A DNA stretch of 64,000 bases from Virgibacillus sp. 7505 (GCF_002272135.1 NZ_NPBF01000027.1:100014-164013); one strand, 5' to 3'. Counted from the first letter of the stretch, positions 36,731 to 45,357 are shown. The notes: generated by a model from the sequence alone, not told the origin. Numbers and translations: made by a program.

Positions 36731-37246
36731 TTATTCTTCACCTAACGTAAAAGTTTCTTTCACGATCCATTTCCCGTCTTCTTGTTCCTGAAGCAGATGG
36801 AACTGTGTGGCTTGTTCTTCATATTGAAATTGCTTCAGCTTCAGCGTTCCATGCAAATCGGCATATTCCCCATTGGAAAGATTTTGTGCAATCGTGATAT
36901 GCGGAATGAATGCATATGCTTTTTCACCTTCGAAGAAACCATGATATAGCTTTTCGTGCAGTGTTTTTAATTCCTCAGAAGGTGTCACCTTGAAATAGAG
37001 TGTATTATGAGCAGGTGCAAACGTACTTACTTTTTCAATTTGATAAGAGAAGGGTGCTGTTTCGCGTGCAATTCGTTTCAGTTCACTGACAGCATCGATC
37101 AAATCATCTTCTTCATTCAATGTGAATGGCTGTCTTACCTTCATATGCGGTTTGATGAGTGCGTAAGCGGAGTCGTATCGTTTGCGGTACGAATTAGCTT
37201 CTTGCTGCACTTGCTCAGATGGGAAAATTGCTACAGTGTAGTTCAT
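36731..37246 (-). CDS. yjcG: 2H phosphoesterase superfamily protein, YjcG
   Basis: 171 aa, the same length as B. subtilis YjcG. The second catalytic motif is intact, with PHITIAQN near residue 115. The first motif reads His34-Met-Lys in KPHMKVRQ, where the family expects HxT/S, so the usual hydroxyl residue is missing. The fold pattern (VAIFPSEQ at the start, HFHLL near the end) is otherwise typical of 2'-5' RNA ligase-like proteins. A TTGGAGG site fixes the start. Confidence 0.88.
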   Translation of the reverse strand: MNYTVAIFPSEQVQQEANSYRKRYDSAYALIKPHMKVRQPFTLNEEDDLIDAVSELKRIARETAPFSYQIEKVSTFAPAHNTLYFKVTPSEELKTLHEKLYHGFFEGEKAYAFIPHITIAQNLSNGEYADLHGTLKLKQFQYEEQATQFHLLQEQEDGKWIVKETFTLGEE

Positions 37247-37342
37247 CTCAATACCTCCAATTAAGAATGAATAGCATGCGTATCGTTTGCTTTATGCTTC
37301 TTATTATACCAGAGACAGGGCCTGCTGTATGCGGCCGAAGGT

Positions 37343-38068
37343 TCAGCCGAATACGTCTATCAGGACCTGTTTCATATCACGCTGCCAATACTTCCATGTA
37401 TGTTCTGCATTATCCAGTTCCCGATACGTATAATCAACAGGCTTTGTGCGGAAGTATTCCTGCAAGCTCCGGTTCGGTTCCACAAAGTCAACCTCTTTCC
37501 CGAAGCTTGTAGGAACCTTTGTCTCATTCGTACCGATCGTATGATAAATAGACAAGCTATCCAGTTGCTTTGCTTCTCTTACTTCCCGCATGACAGCTTC
37601 ATCGATTAATGGAGACTGCATTACAACGCCTCCGAATGTATGCGGAAAGCGAAGGGCAGCAACAAGGGAGAGAGTGCCGGCCAGAGAATCACCCATCAAT
37701 ATCCTGGTTGCTCCCATATGTAATGTCGGCAGATCATCCTCCAAAACCGGCAGCACTTCATGAAGAAGGAACTGCAGAAAGGCTTCGTGTTTCTTTCCAT
37801 CAGGATGGTATTTATCAATTCGGTCGTAACGGTCGCGATAATGGATGCCGGCGAAAACTGTATTTTGAATCTGACCATCACCATGCAGCTGATCGCTTAA
37901 CGTCGCGATTCGCCCCATTTGGAAATAATCGTTGCCATCCTGCATGATGCATAGCTGATACTTATACATGGGAGAAAAGGTCTCCGGTTTATACCATCGC
38001 ACTTCCAAGCTTTCATCTAAATAGATACTGTCTATGATGGTACTTTCCATCTTACCATTTCGTTTCAT
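37343..38068 (-). CDS. yjcH: Esterase family alpha/beta hydrolase, YjcH
   Basis: 241 aa. The esterase-D-like pattern includes QLCIMQDGNDYFQMGRIATLSD near residue 38, the nucleophile elbow GDSLAG near 130, VVMQSPLIDE, and a C-terminal His in NAEHTWKYW. The GAGG site 8 nt upstream supports ATG 38068. The substrate is unknown. It is the first gene of yjcHGF, 96 bp before yjcG. Confidence 0.88.
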   Translation of the reverse strand: MKRNGKMESTIIDSIYLDESLEVRWYKPETFSPMYKYQLCIMQDGNDYFQMGRIATLSDQLHGDGQIQNTVFAGIHYRDRYDRIDKYHPDGKKHEAFLQFLLHEVLPVLEDDLPTLHMGATRILMGDSLAGTLSLVAALRFPHTFGGVVMQSPLIDEAVMREVREAKQLDSLSIYHTIGTNETKVPTSFGKEVDFVEPNRSLQEYFRTKPVDYTYRELDNAEHTWKYWQRDMKQVLIDVFG

Positions 38069-38200
38069 CTGCTAAACCTCGCTTTGTGAAAGGGTTGTGA
38101 TGTCATTTTACCATGAATGGCAGGAAGAGAAAGAATAATACAGGATGTTAGGGTAATGTACAGCCTTTTGGAGTGAATTGCTTCCTCTTTAACCCCATAG

Positions 38201-38234
38201 AAAAAGGATCCATTTCACAGAATCGAAATGGATC
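38201..38234 (-). terminator. Terminator after the VOC gene
   Basis: On the minus strand GATCCATTTC and GAAATGGATC pair around an 8-nt loop and run into five T residues. Confidence 0.85.
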
Positions 38235-38259
38235 TAGCGGGGTGTATGTAATCCAGGAA

Positions 38260-38643
38260 TCATTTGTTTTTTTCCATGACTGCAAAGTAATTTCCTTCAT
38301 GATCTGCGAAGTTGAAAACTCTCCCAGATGGCATTGCCACTATTTCCCCAACTGTTACATGATCAGTTGATAAATCTTCATGCAGTCTATCAAGGTTATC
38401 CGAGAAGAACAGTAAAGAAGGTGTACCAAGATTTAGTTCAGGTTCCATTTTCGCAATAATTTCTTTGTTGTGGAGAATGATACTTGTTTCCGCATTATTT
38501 GTAGGTGCGATTTCAATCCATCTCATACCCTGGCCGCCGTCTTCTTCCGCTATCACTTGAAACCCCATTTTTTCTGTCCAAAAATGAACTGCCTGATCCT
38601 GATCGCTAACATATATCATGACTTGACCAACGTGATTAATCAT
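38260..38643 (-). CDS. VOC/glyoxalase-like protein, 127 aa
   Basis: ATG 38643 follows AAAAAGGAG. The vicinal oxygen chelate pattern has MIYVSDQDQAVHFWTEKMGF at the N-terminus and GRVFNFADHEGNYFAVME at the C-terminus, with a metal-ligand-like Glu in WIEIAP. Paired beta-alpha-beta-beta-beta modules fit a dimeric metal enzyme or binding protein. The substrate is unknown, and antibiotic-binding homologues share the fold. It is monocistronic. Confidence 0.88.
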   Translation of the reverse strand: MINHVGQVMIYVSDQDQAVHFWTEKMGFQVIAEEDGGQGMRWIEIAPTNNAETSIILHNKEIIAKMEPELNLGTPSLLFFSDNLDRLHEDLSTDHVTVGEIVAMPSGRVFNFADHEGNYFAVMEKNK

Positions 38644-38874
38644 TATTATCTCCTTTTTAATTTGAATGTGCGTATACATTCTGCATTGGAGTGGAATTTA
38701 CCTTTTAGAAGTACTCATAGTATAAAATAAATTTGACTCTGGAGATTCATAAATAGAGCACGAGCTGTGCTGGAAAACTAAAAAGAAAATAGAAACAAGG
38801 AGATGCATAACGTACAAAGTCCAAATATCCATTATGAAAATTATGGTAATATCATTACGGAAGGGATGATATCA

Positions 38875-39486
38875 ATGAAGCAGATGAAAGGAATCATGCA
38901 AGTTTTGAAGCTTGCTGAAAAGCTTAAATTTGAAATGCGGCATAGCTGGCTGTCGAACGGCAGGCGAGAGAGTGTAGCAGAACATACATGGCGCGTAGGG
39001 CTGATGGCTGTGCTGATAGAACCGTACATAGAAGAAAAATTAGACATGGCAAAGTTGCTGAAAATGATCATGATTCACGATTTAGTCGAAGCAGAAGCAA
39101 TGGATGTTCCTGCTTTTGATACGCTGTATGATGCAAAAAGAAAAGAACAAAAGCAGCTGGCTGAGCAAACTGCCATGGATAACATAAGGGCAATGCTGGA
39201 AGAAGAGCCAGGTCAGGAGCTGCAGATACTTTGGCTTGAATTCGAAGCAAAGGAAACATTCGAGGCAAAGGTAGCCAATGCTTTAGATAAGCTGGAAGCA
39301 CAGCTGCAGCATAATGAAGCAGCGATGGATACATGGCTGGATATTGAGAAAGAAATGGTTTATATGCTGAAACCCCATACGGAATTCCATCCGGTACTGG
39401 AGGATCTGAGGCGGGTTATTGTAGGTGAGGCAGAAGAGAAGTTGAAAGCGAATGGTTATGTTCAAAGCGTAGGACAACCAGAATGA
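38875..39486 (+). CDS. HD-domain hydrolase, YfbR-like 5'-nucleotidase type
   Basis: 203 aa from ATG 38875, 9 nt after GGAAGGG. The HD pattern starts with the His in SVAEHTWRVGLMAV. The HD pair is IMIHDLVEAEAMDVP, and a later Asp lies in ANALDKLEAQLQHNE. This arrangement fits YfbR/HDDC2-type deoxynucleoside monophosphatases. The earlier in-frame ATGs lack a properly spaced site. No operon partner; no clear terminator follows. Confidence 0.85.
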   Translation: MKQMKGIMQVLKLAEKLKFEMRHSWLSNGRRESVAEHTWRVGLMAVLIEPYIEEKLDMAKLLKMIMIHDLVEAEAMDVPAFDTLYDAKRKEQKQLAEQTAMDNIRAMLEEEPGQELQILWLEFEAKETFEAKVANALDKLEAQLQHNEAAMDTWLDIEKEMVYMLKPHTEFHPVLEDLRRVIVGEAEEKLKANGYVQSVGQPE

Positions 39487-39884
39487 TTAAGGGGATCAGT
39501 CATAGCGCGTTTGTTGTCAGGGATCTTTCTCTTTATAACAAGGGACCAAAAACCGATCAGCGGCCAGCCGCCCCTCTCAAAATCAATTTTTGGTCTTTAT
39601 CCCGGAGCCATATATAGACAAGCGTACCAGCAATCTAAAACCGTGACATCACAAATGGGTACCAAAAGACAAAAGTGGCAATGCCATTCAGCCCTGGTAC
39701 GAAAATATTATCGAACATGTCTTGCCAACCTTTATGTATTATGCTGACTGAGCTATCAAAGTATAATAGAGCAATTCAAGTATTATTTGGGACTACTTGA
39801 ATATCACAGTAGACAAATGAATGTGGATATATACATGGCAAATCCAGGTTTTTACACTTTTAAAGTTTATCTACTTTTCTGTAT
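39487..39884. other. Gene-free stretch with a degenerate minus-strand coding remnant
   Basis: No intact gene. On the minus strand about 39720-39541 reads as protein-like sequence with hydrophobic and basic stretches (FDNIFVPGLNGIATF, then TLVYIWLRDKDQK) broken by at least two stop codons. It is possibly the tail of a decayed membrane-protein gene. The family is not identifiable. Confidence 0.35.
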
Positions 39885-39913
39885 TTGCTTTATGCAGTTC
39901 TATATGTTATGAT
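39885..39913 (+). promoter_or_regulatory. Promoter of the cold-shock gene with long leader
   Basis: TTGCTT, 17 bp, then the extended -10 TGTTATGAT (TATGAT at 39908-39913). This puts the start about 115 nt before the ATG, matching the long structured leaders typical of cold-shock genes. Confidence 0.6.
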
Positions 39914-40033
39914 GAATTTAGTTATTTTTGTTCGGTGTAAGATTTGCAAGAAGTATTATATATCTTGAGATAATATGTTTGAACAAGGGTAGTAATATAT
40001 TTGTGGGAATTCCCACAACAGGAGGCAACAATT

Positions 40034-40234
40034 ATGGAACAAGGTACAGTGAAATGGTTTAACGCAGATAAAGGATTCGGCTTCATCGAAGTTGAAGGCG
40101 GAGAAGATGTATTCGTACATTTCAGCGCTATCCAAGGCGAAGGCTTCAAATCTTTAGACGAAGGTCAAAAAGTGACATTCGATATCGAACAAGGTCAACG
40201 CGGAGCACAAGCTGCTAACGTTAACAAAATCTAA
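40034..40234 (+). CDS. Cold-shock protein (CspA/CspB family)
   Basis: 66 aa from ATG 40034 after ACAGGAGG. RNP1 is KGFGFIEV and RNP2 is VFVHFSAI, the two nucleic-acid-binding motifs of the cold-shock domain. It is a single-stranded RNA/DNA-binding chaperone for mRNA at low temperature. The length and the final AANVNK fit B. subtilis CspB/CspD; the paralogue cannot be assigned. It is monocistronic with its own terminator. Confidence 0.96.
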   Translation: MEQGTVKWFNADKGFGFIEVEGGEDVFVHFSAIQGEGFKSLDEGQKVTFDIEQGQRGAQAANVNKI

Positions 40235-40242
40235 TTAAAGTA

Positions 40243-40270
40243 AAAGAGACTCCTTCGGGGGTCTTTTTTT
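40243..40270 (+). terminator. Terminator after the cold-shock gene
   Basis: AAAGAGACTCC and GGGGGTCTTTT pair (one mismatch) around TTCG, followed by seven T residues. Confidence 0.85.
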
Positions 40271-40413
40271 ATTTCTTTGATTAGCTATAAAAAATATACT
40301 ATATCTACTTTTGAAATTTCGGTATAAAAATACCAGAGTTGACAGAAGTTCTTTGGGGAATCATAAAGGCGGACATAATATATATTGGATTGATACCCGA
40401 GAGGATGAGAGCT

Positions 40414-40590
40414 ATGAGCGCAGGAATATTCCGTAATGGAGAAGTAGTCAAAATAAAAGATTCGAATGAATTAGTAACGGTCTTGAAAAGTCATTATGTG
40501 AAAAACATGAAAAAATACTCTTATGTAGTCAATAAATATCCAAGTACTTTTTTCTTTGAAGAAGAATTGATGAAACATGAAAATAGGTAA
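40414..40590 (+). CDS. Small protein of unknown function, 58 aa
   Basis: ATG 40414 lies 9 nt after GAGAGG; an ATG at 40405 is too close to that site. The product has SAGIFRNGEVVKIKD, a beta-rich start, then basic LKSHYVKNMKKYSYVV and an acidic end. No known family is recognised. A perfect bidirectional terminator lies about 140 bp downstream. Codon use looks ordinary. Confidence 0.5.
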   Translation: MSAGIFRNGEVVKIKDSNELVTVLKSHYVKNMKKYSYVVNKYPSTFFFEEELMKHENR

Positions 40591-40726
40591 TAAGGGTATA
40601 TATTTTAAGTGAGCTAAGATTTTTTAATAGATCGAGCCTGGATCTATGTTCTTGGCCCTATGTATGATGGGAACGCAAAAGGCATATCTTAAGGGGAAAA
40701 AGCTGAATGCAAGTTGCAAGCTTAAG

Positions 40727-40772
40727 TAAAATGGACCGACTGGCAGTTGCCAGTCGGTCCATTTTATTTTAA
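40727..40772. terminator. Bidirectional terminator
   Basis: AAAATGGACCGACTGGCA and TGCCAGTCGGTCCATTTT form an 18-bp near-perfect stem between the convergent small genes. Confidence 0.9.
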
Positions 40773-40779
40773 TGGCTAG

Positions 40780-41220
40780 TTAAGGGCGTGTAATTTCAAT
40801 CACATCATTGTCGGGTGTTATGTATTCTCCTTTTTGCTGCAAATACCCGTATCGAAGATCGACGCTCATGTATTCAAATGTATTATCTTCTTTGATTACA
40901 ACCAAGAGTTCTATATCATCTCTGATTGACATATTTACTGGATCATGGAATGTCAGGCCTAATATCTTCTTCATATCTACTTCAGTTGTGTAAGGAGTAA
41001 AGATATAAGCTTTCTTCCAATCATACTCAATATAATCTCCAAGATTCAATGAATTCGTACCCTCCTCTTTTAGCTTGTAGTTTAGATTTCTTTCCAAGGT
41101 CTTATCGTGATGAACGGATAAAAAAGGCAAAACTATATAGACAGAGATTCCAGTAATTGCAACTAAGCAAATGATTACTAATAGTATTTTTATTTTTTTT
41201 GAAATAGAAATTCGCTCCAC
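40780..41220 (-). CDS. Membrane-anchored protein of unknown function, 146 aa
   Basis: The start is GTG 41220, preceded by GGAAAAGA at short spacing; no ATG alternative exists. One N-terminal signal-anchor helix (about 10-31, ILLVIICLVAITGISVYIVL) is followed by a roughly 110-residue external domain. This shows alternating strands (LGDYIEYDWKKAYIF, IELLVVIKEDNTFEYM) and no lipobox. The pattern recalls small envelope proteins of bacilli, but no family is assigned. It is transcribed divergently from the PTS operon, 450 bp away. Confidence 0.65.
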   Translation of the reverse strand: MERISISKKIKILLVIICLVAITGISVYIVLPFLSVHHDKTLERNLNYKLKEEGTNSLNLGDYIEYDWKKAYIFTPYTTEVDMKKILGLTFHDPVNMSIRDDIELLVVIKEDNTFEYMSVDLRYGYLQQKGEYITPDNDVIEITRP

Positions 41221-41350
41221 TCTTTTCCAGTATATTACTTATTATAATACATTTGGATAGTTAGAGGTATGATAACTTGCTTGGCAGCCTTTTCCCTTCA
41301 TTAACAACAAGACAGAGCTGATTGACTAATTTCATCATTCAACCAGCGTT

Positions 41351-41533
41351 CTAGTTAGCGGCATCATAAACAGATTCAAAGCTGGTGATGCCATGATCCC
41401 AGTACGAACAGTTCATAAAAGCGCGTGCTTCCATCCATCCATTCCTAATAGCGTTACCAAAGTAAATTAAATTGCCGAGTGGAAGCAAGAGATTAACAGC
41501 AGTAATCCTGTCACTTAGCTGATGGCCTGCTAG
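41351..41533 (-). pseudogene. Stop-bounded coding-like remnant in the pre-PTS gap
   Basis: Within the 450-bp gene-free stretch (41221-41672) the minus strand has 60 codons open from just after a TGA to a TAG. They translate to a protein-like sequence including LLLPLGNLIYFGN and RNGWMEARAFMNC, then YWDHGITSFES. It has no start codon or ribosome site. It may be the decayed end of an older gene. Family unknown. Confidence 0.3.
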
Positions 41534-41629
41534 TCACACCCCCCTCGTAATCCTCATTGTGAAAGCAATAGTGTGACACAGTAAGAAAGATATGCAGAAT
41601 ATAACGTTAATCTTAACACTTCACACTAA

Positions 41630-41647
41630 TTGGCATGATTCTTGCTT
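41630..41647 (+). promoter_or_regulatory. Sigma-54 (-24/-12) promoter of the PTS operon
   Basis: TTGGCATGATTCTTGCTT contains TGGCA-YR-N4-TTGCW with GG and GC exactly 12 bp apart, a full match to the sigma-54 consensus. It lies 25 bp before the IIA start. Upstream (41570-41625) dyad-like elements such as GTGTGACAC could be activator sites. The downstream LevR-type activator and rpoN gene support it. Confidence 0.85.
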
Positions 41648-41672
41648 ATTAGTTAAGTGAGGAGGTGAAGGG

Positions 41673-42086
41673 ATGAAAAAATTCATCATCGCATCACATG
41701 GCAATCTTGCAAAGGAACTTAAGAACTCTGTTCACATGATCATGGGTGACGCTTATGAAATGGAAGTGGTGTGTATGGATTCCGAGAGAACAATGGATTC
41801 AATCAAAGAAGAAATCAGTGAAAAGCTAAACGTTGCGGATGATAAAAATTCTGAATATATCATTCTCACAGACGTGTTGGGTGGAAGCATCGCGAATCTA
41901 TGTGCTGAATTTACAAGCAGTTCCAATGTTCATGTGATAACTGGGTTCAATCTATCACTTGTATTGGAAATGCTTAGTTTGAAAGATGCAATGACAACGA
42001 ACGATCTGATAGATCATTGCGTGCATCAAGCAAAAAACGGCATTGTGTATGTCAATGAATTGTTATCCAAAAGTATCCCTCAATAG
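41673..42086 (+). CDS. PTS system mannose-family IIA component
   Basis: 137 aa. The phosphorylation site is His9 in IIASHG, and the fold pattern EYIILTDVLGGSIANLCAEF is typical of IIA-Man. It accepts phosphate from HPr and passes it to IIB on the inner face of the membrane. GGAGGTGAAGGG precedes the ATG. It is the first gene after the sigma-54 promoter. IIA and IIB are separate genes here rather than fused as in E. coli ManX. Confidence 0.93.
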   Translation: MKKFIIASHGNLAKELKNSVHMIMGDAYEMEVVCMDSERTMDSIKEEISEKLNVADDKNSEYIILTDVLGGSIANLCAEFTSSSNVHVITGFNLSLVLEMLSLKDAMTTNDLIDHCVHQAKNGIVYVNELLSKSIPQ

Positions 42087-42101
42087 ATAGGAGGAACAGC
42101 A

Positions 42102-42572
42102 ATGATTAAACTTGTAAGAATTGATGATCGACTTTTACACGGTCAAGTAGCTTTTGCCTGGTCCCGCCACCTTGATGTGAATACAGTTATTGTTGCCAAT
42201 GATAAAGCGGCAAGTGATCCGTTAAAGAAGATGACGCTAAATCTAGCAAATGCACCGGGCAGCACACTTTATGTCAAAACAGTGTCTGAAACCATCGAGA
42301 TACTTCCAAAATTGGAGGATCCTAAATTCAAAGCACTGATTCTAGTTGATAATTCCAAGGATGCTTTAGCTTTGGTTGAAAGTTACTCCGGTATAAAAAG
42401 TATCAATCTTGGCGGGATGCGGATGGCAGAGGGTAAAAAACTCATTTCCAGAGCGATTGCAGTAGATGAAGATGATAAAGAGAATTTGAACGAAATAATC
42501 AGCCGCGGAATTGAAGTGGAAATCCGTCAGGTACCAACGGATAGCAAGAAGCTATACGAAACTGTCGTCTAA
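42102..42572 (+). CDS. PTS system mannose/fructose/sorbose-family IIB component
   Basis: 156 aa. The phosphorylation site is His13 in IDDRLLHGQVAFAW. A SINLGGMRMAEGKKL segment and a short EVEIRQVPTDS strand near the C-terminus match the family. It transfers phosphate from IIA to the sugar entering through IIC/IID. It starts 15 nt after the IIA stop with an AGGAGG site. Confidence 0.95.
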   Translation: MIKLVRIDDRLLHGQVAFAWSRHLDVNTVIVANDKAASDPLKKMTLNLANAPGSTLYVKTVSETIEILPKLEDPKFKALILVDNSKDALALVESYSGIKSINLGGMRMAEGKKLISRAIAVDEDDKENLNEIISRGIEVEIRQVPTDSKKLYETVV

Positions 42573-42590
42573 ACGGGAGGGGGAGTTCTT

Positions 42591-43340
42591 ATGGTATTGG
42601 AGGCTATACTCATCGGGTTGCTTGGAGCGATTGGAATCTTGGACGGAAGGATATTCGGACAGATGATGTTTGAACGTCCGCTAGTCATGGGGCCGCTGGT
42701 AGGGTTAGTGCTGGGGGATTTCACTACCGGAATCATTGTTGGAGCGACATTGGAACTGGTATGGATGGGGATTGTCGGTGTAGGATCGGCAACACCGCCT
42801 GACGTAACAACAGGAGGTATCTTAGGGACAGCTTTTGCCATTATGACTGACAGCGGAGCTGAGGTTGCTTTGGCATTAGCAGTTCCGATAGCCATACTTG
42901 CTCAATCTCTTGGCATCCTTGTAAGGACAATCAACACTTCTTTCATACATCGCGCAGATAAATATGCCGAAGAAGGTAATACAAAGAAAATTGTTCTGAT
43001 GCACTGGCTTGCTGTAGGCCTATTTTTCCTGAATGGTTTTGTTCCAAATTTCTTGGGGATTCTATTAGGTTCTGAAGTGGTGGAGGGTATCGTGAACGCT
43101 ATTCCTCAAACTATCACGGAAGGGCTGCAAGTTGCAGCGAATATGTTCCCGGCATTAGGTTTTGCACTTCTGCTGCAAATGACATTCACTAAAAAATTAT
43201 CGCCCTTCTATTTTCTAGGGTTCGGTTTAGCTGTGTTTTTCGGGCTCGATATCACGCCTGTAGCCGTAATTGGAGCTATTATTGCGGTCGTGATTTATCA
43301 GCTAATGCCAACAGATAAGGACAAGGAGGTGCTTCTCTAA
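42591..43340 (+). CDS. PTS system mannose-family IIC component
   Basis: 249 aa, highly hydrophobic. It contains GIIVGATLELVWMGIVGVG and DVTTGGILGTAFAI, the IIC-Man hallmarks, and six or more membrane helices. It forms the sugar-translocating channel with IID. The stop overlaps the IID start by one base. A GGGAGGGGGAG site precedes ATG 42591. Confidence 0.94.
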   Translation: MVLEAILIGLLGAIGILDGRIFGQMMFERPLVMGPLVGLVLGDFTTGIIVGATLELVWMGIVGVGSATPPDVTTGGILGTAFAIMTDSGAEVALALAVPIAILAQSLGILVRTINTSFIHRADKYAEEGNTKKIVLMHWLAVGLFFLNGFVPNFLGILLGSEVVEGIVNAIPQTITEGLQVAANMFPALGFALLLQMTFTKKLSPFYFLGFGLAVFFGLDITPVAVIGAIIAVVIYQLMPTDKDKEVLL

Positions 43341-44185
43341 TGGAGGAAAAACAGCTGAATCATCAAATGGATGCTGGTCAAGATGAGCTAGTAGATAAAA
43401 AAACATTGAGAAGGGTTTTTTGGAGATCATTTCACCTTCAAGGATCCTTCAACTATGAGCGGATGCAAGCTTTAGGCTATCTATATGCGATGATTCCTAT
43501 CCTGTTAAAGCTTTATCCAAAGAAGAGTGATTTGGCTGCTGCTTTGAAAAGGCATTTGGAGTTTTTCAATACTACTCCTGCTGTTTCAAGTTTCGTCATG
43601 GGTATCTCAACCGCAATGGAAGAAAAGAATGCAAGGGAAAAAGGGGTATTCGATTCTTCTTCCATTAATGCGATAAAAGTCGCCTTGATGGGACCATTAG
43701 CTGGGATTGGTGACTCTTTCTTCTGGGGAACTTTCCGGGTCATAGCAGCAGGTATCGGAATATCACTTGCAACCCAAGGCAACATACTTGGTGCAATCCT
43801 CTTCTTGGTGCTTTACAATATCCCTCACTTCTTCTTGCGTTATAAAGGAACATTCTGGGGTTACAACCAAGGGACAACACTCCTTAGCTCTTTATATGAA
43901 AAGGGCAATATGGAAAAAGTGTCGTACTGCGCAGGCATATTGGGATTGATTGTAATAGGAGCCATGACTGGAACTTTGGTACAATTCACAACTCCATTAG
44001 AAATCAGCATCCAAGGGGCTGCTGTTAACTTACAGGATACGCTGGATCAAATAATGCCGAATATCCTGCCGCTAGGGCTTACATTGCTGCTATTCTTGCT
44101 GCTGAAAAAAGGTATTAAGGTGAACTATATTATGATCGGTATCATTGCTGTCGGTATTTTAGGCAAGTGGGCTGGAATTCTATAA
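43340..44185 (+). CDS. PTS system mannose-family IID component
   Basis: 281 aa. The family pattern includes FWRSFHLQGSFNYERMQALGY near the N-terminus, FFNTTPAVSSFVMGI, IKVALMGPLAGIGDSFFWGT and FLRYKGTFWGYNQGT, then C-terminal helices. IID is found only in mannose-family permeases and shapes the channel with IIC. ATG 43340 overlaps the IIC stop. Confidence 0.95.
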   Translation: MEEKQLNHQMDAGQDELVDKKTLRRVFWRSFHLQGSFNYERMQALGYLYAMIPILLKLYPKKSDLAAALKRHLEFFNTTPAVSSFVMGISTAMEEKNAREKGVFDSSSINAIKVALMGPLAGIGDSFFWGTFRVIAAGIGISLATQGNILGAILFLVLYNIPHFFLRYKGTFWGYNQGTTLLSSLYEKGNMEKVSYCAGILGLIVIGAMTGTLVQFTTPLEISIQGAAVNLQDTLDQIMPNILPLGLTLLLFLLLKKGIKVNYIMIGIIAVGILGKWAGIL

Positions 44186-44211
44186 ATCTATTGATAGGAA
44201 GGGGAAGCATT

Positions 44212-45279
44212 ATGCAAACAAATCTAATGAATCAATTTATCCATGAGGAAAAGGAAGTTCTCACATCAATTTTACAAGGTAAGGAAGATATTATAGGGGA
44301 CAGCGTGCAAGCTTACACAAATAACGATATCGAAAGTATTTATGTGATAGGTTCCGGAACTTCCTACCATGCTGCATTAGTGGCGAAAGATACGATATCA
44401 AAATTACTAAACAAACAGGTATTTGTAATGTATCCAACACATTTTGAGCGGGAGCAACTGCATTTAGGCGGTAAACAGCTTGTTATTGGGATTTCACAAG
44501 GTGGCAGGAGCCTATCGACAATTCATGGAATTGAAAAAGCTAAGCAATGGGGGTTTCCTACTATCGGAATTTCCGAGTATGCAGAAAGTGATTTAGCGGA
44601 AACGGTAGACTATTTTATCCCTTTATCCATCGGTTCGGTTGAGAGAGCAGGAGCTAAGACAAAAGGATATGTCGGGACCATTCTTACTTTGATTCTCTTC
44701 GCTATGCAGGCTTCCGGGAAGCAAGATGAAGAACTGTCAGAGAAACTGCAAACTACTTTCAGCAACCTTGATACGCTGGCTCAAGTTTCTGAGGAATGGT
44801 ATCAAAAGATTAAGGACGACTTCTGCCATGCAAAAGATATCGCTGTGATCGGATATGGCACAAACTACGCTACAGCACTGGAAGGAGCATTGAAACTCCT
44901 GGAAACTGCGAGAGTTCCTGTGGTTGGTTATGAAATGGAAGAATACATGCATGGCGTTTATAACTGCATCAGCCCGGACAGTTTCATCATATTTCTGGCC
45001 TCAGAGCACAAAGATAAGGAAAGGCTGCTCAATATGAAAGACTTCTTGGGAAATATAACAGATCATTGTTACGTAATAGGTAAAGAGGGGACCTTTGAAA
45101 CTTCTGATCAGGATTTAGCCTTCGCATTCCAGGAGCAGGAAGACTTCTCTGCCTTTGAGTATATAGTGCCGCTTCAAATCTTGTCGTCGTTGTTATCAGC
45201 TGATAAAGGCATAGATGCAGCAATTCCGAAATTCCCCAACTTCCATACAATGATGGGAAGCAAGGTGGCTAACATCTAA
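44212..45279 (+). CDS. Double-SIS sugar-phosphate enzyme, probable fructosamine-6-P deglycase
   Basis: 355 aa from ATG 44212 after AGGAAGGGG; the open frame 15 codons upstream overlaps IID. Two SIS domains are visible: YVIGSGTSYHAALVAKD (about 39-55) and VIGYGTNYATALEGALKLLE (about 205-225). It lacks the GlmS glutaminase domain. In PTS operons of this type such enzymes split fructoselysine- or glucoselysine-6-phosphate (FrlB/GfrE/GfrF). A role in amino-sugar phosphate isomerisation is the main alternative. It is co-transcribed with the permease. Confidence 0.85.
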   Translation: MQTNLMNQFIHEEKEVLTSILQGKEDIIGDSVQAYTNNDIESIYVIGSGTSYHAALVAKDTISKLLNKQVFVMYPTHFEREQLHLGGKQLVIGISQGGRSLSTIHGIEKAKQWGFPTIGISEYAESDLAETVDYFIPLSIGSVERAGAKTKGYVGTILTLILFAMQASGKQDEELSEKLQTTFSNLDTLAQVSEEWYQKIKDDFCHAKDIAVIGYGTNYATALEGALKLLETARVPVVGYEMEEYMHGVYNCISPDSFIIFLASEHKDKERLLNMKDFLGNITDHCYVIGKEGTFETSDQDLAFAFQEQEDFSAFEYIVPLQILSSLLSADKGIDAAIPKFPNFHTMMGSKVANI

Positions 45280-45357
45280 ATATTTTCTAACTATTAAGAA
45301 AATTATAGATATAATAGAAAGGTAGAGCTTCAGTAGGTCGGATAGGAGAGGATCGAT

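Noticed and set aside
39511..39747. Plus-strand 78-codon open frame
   Set aside because: No ribosome site, and its composition is inconsistent with a normal protein. The opposite strand looks more protein-like.
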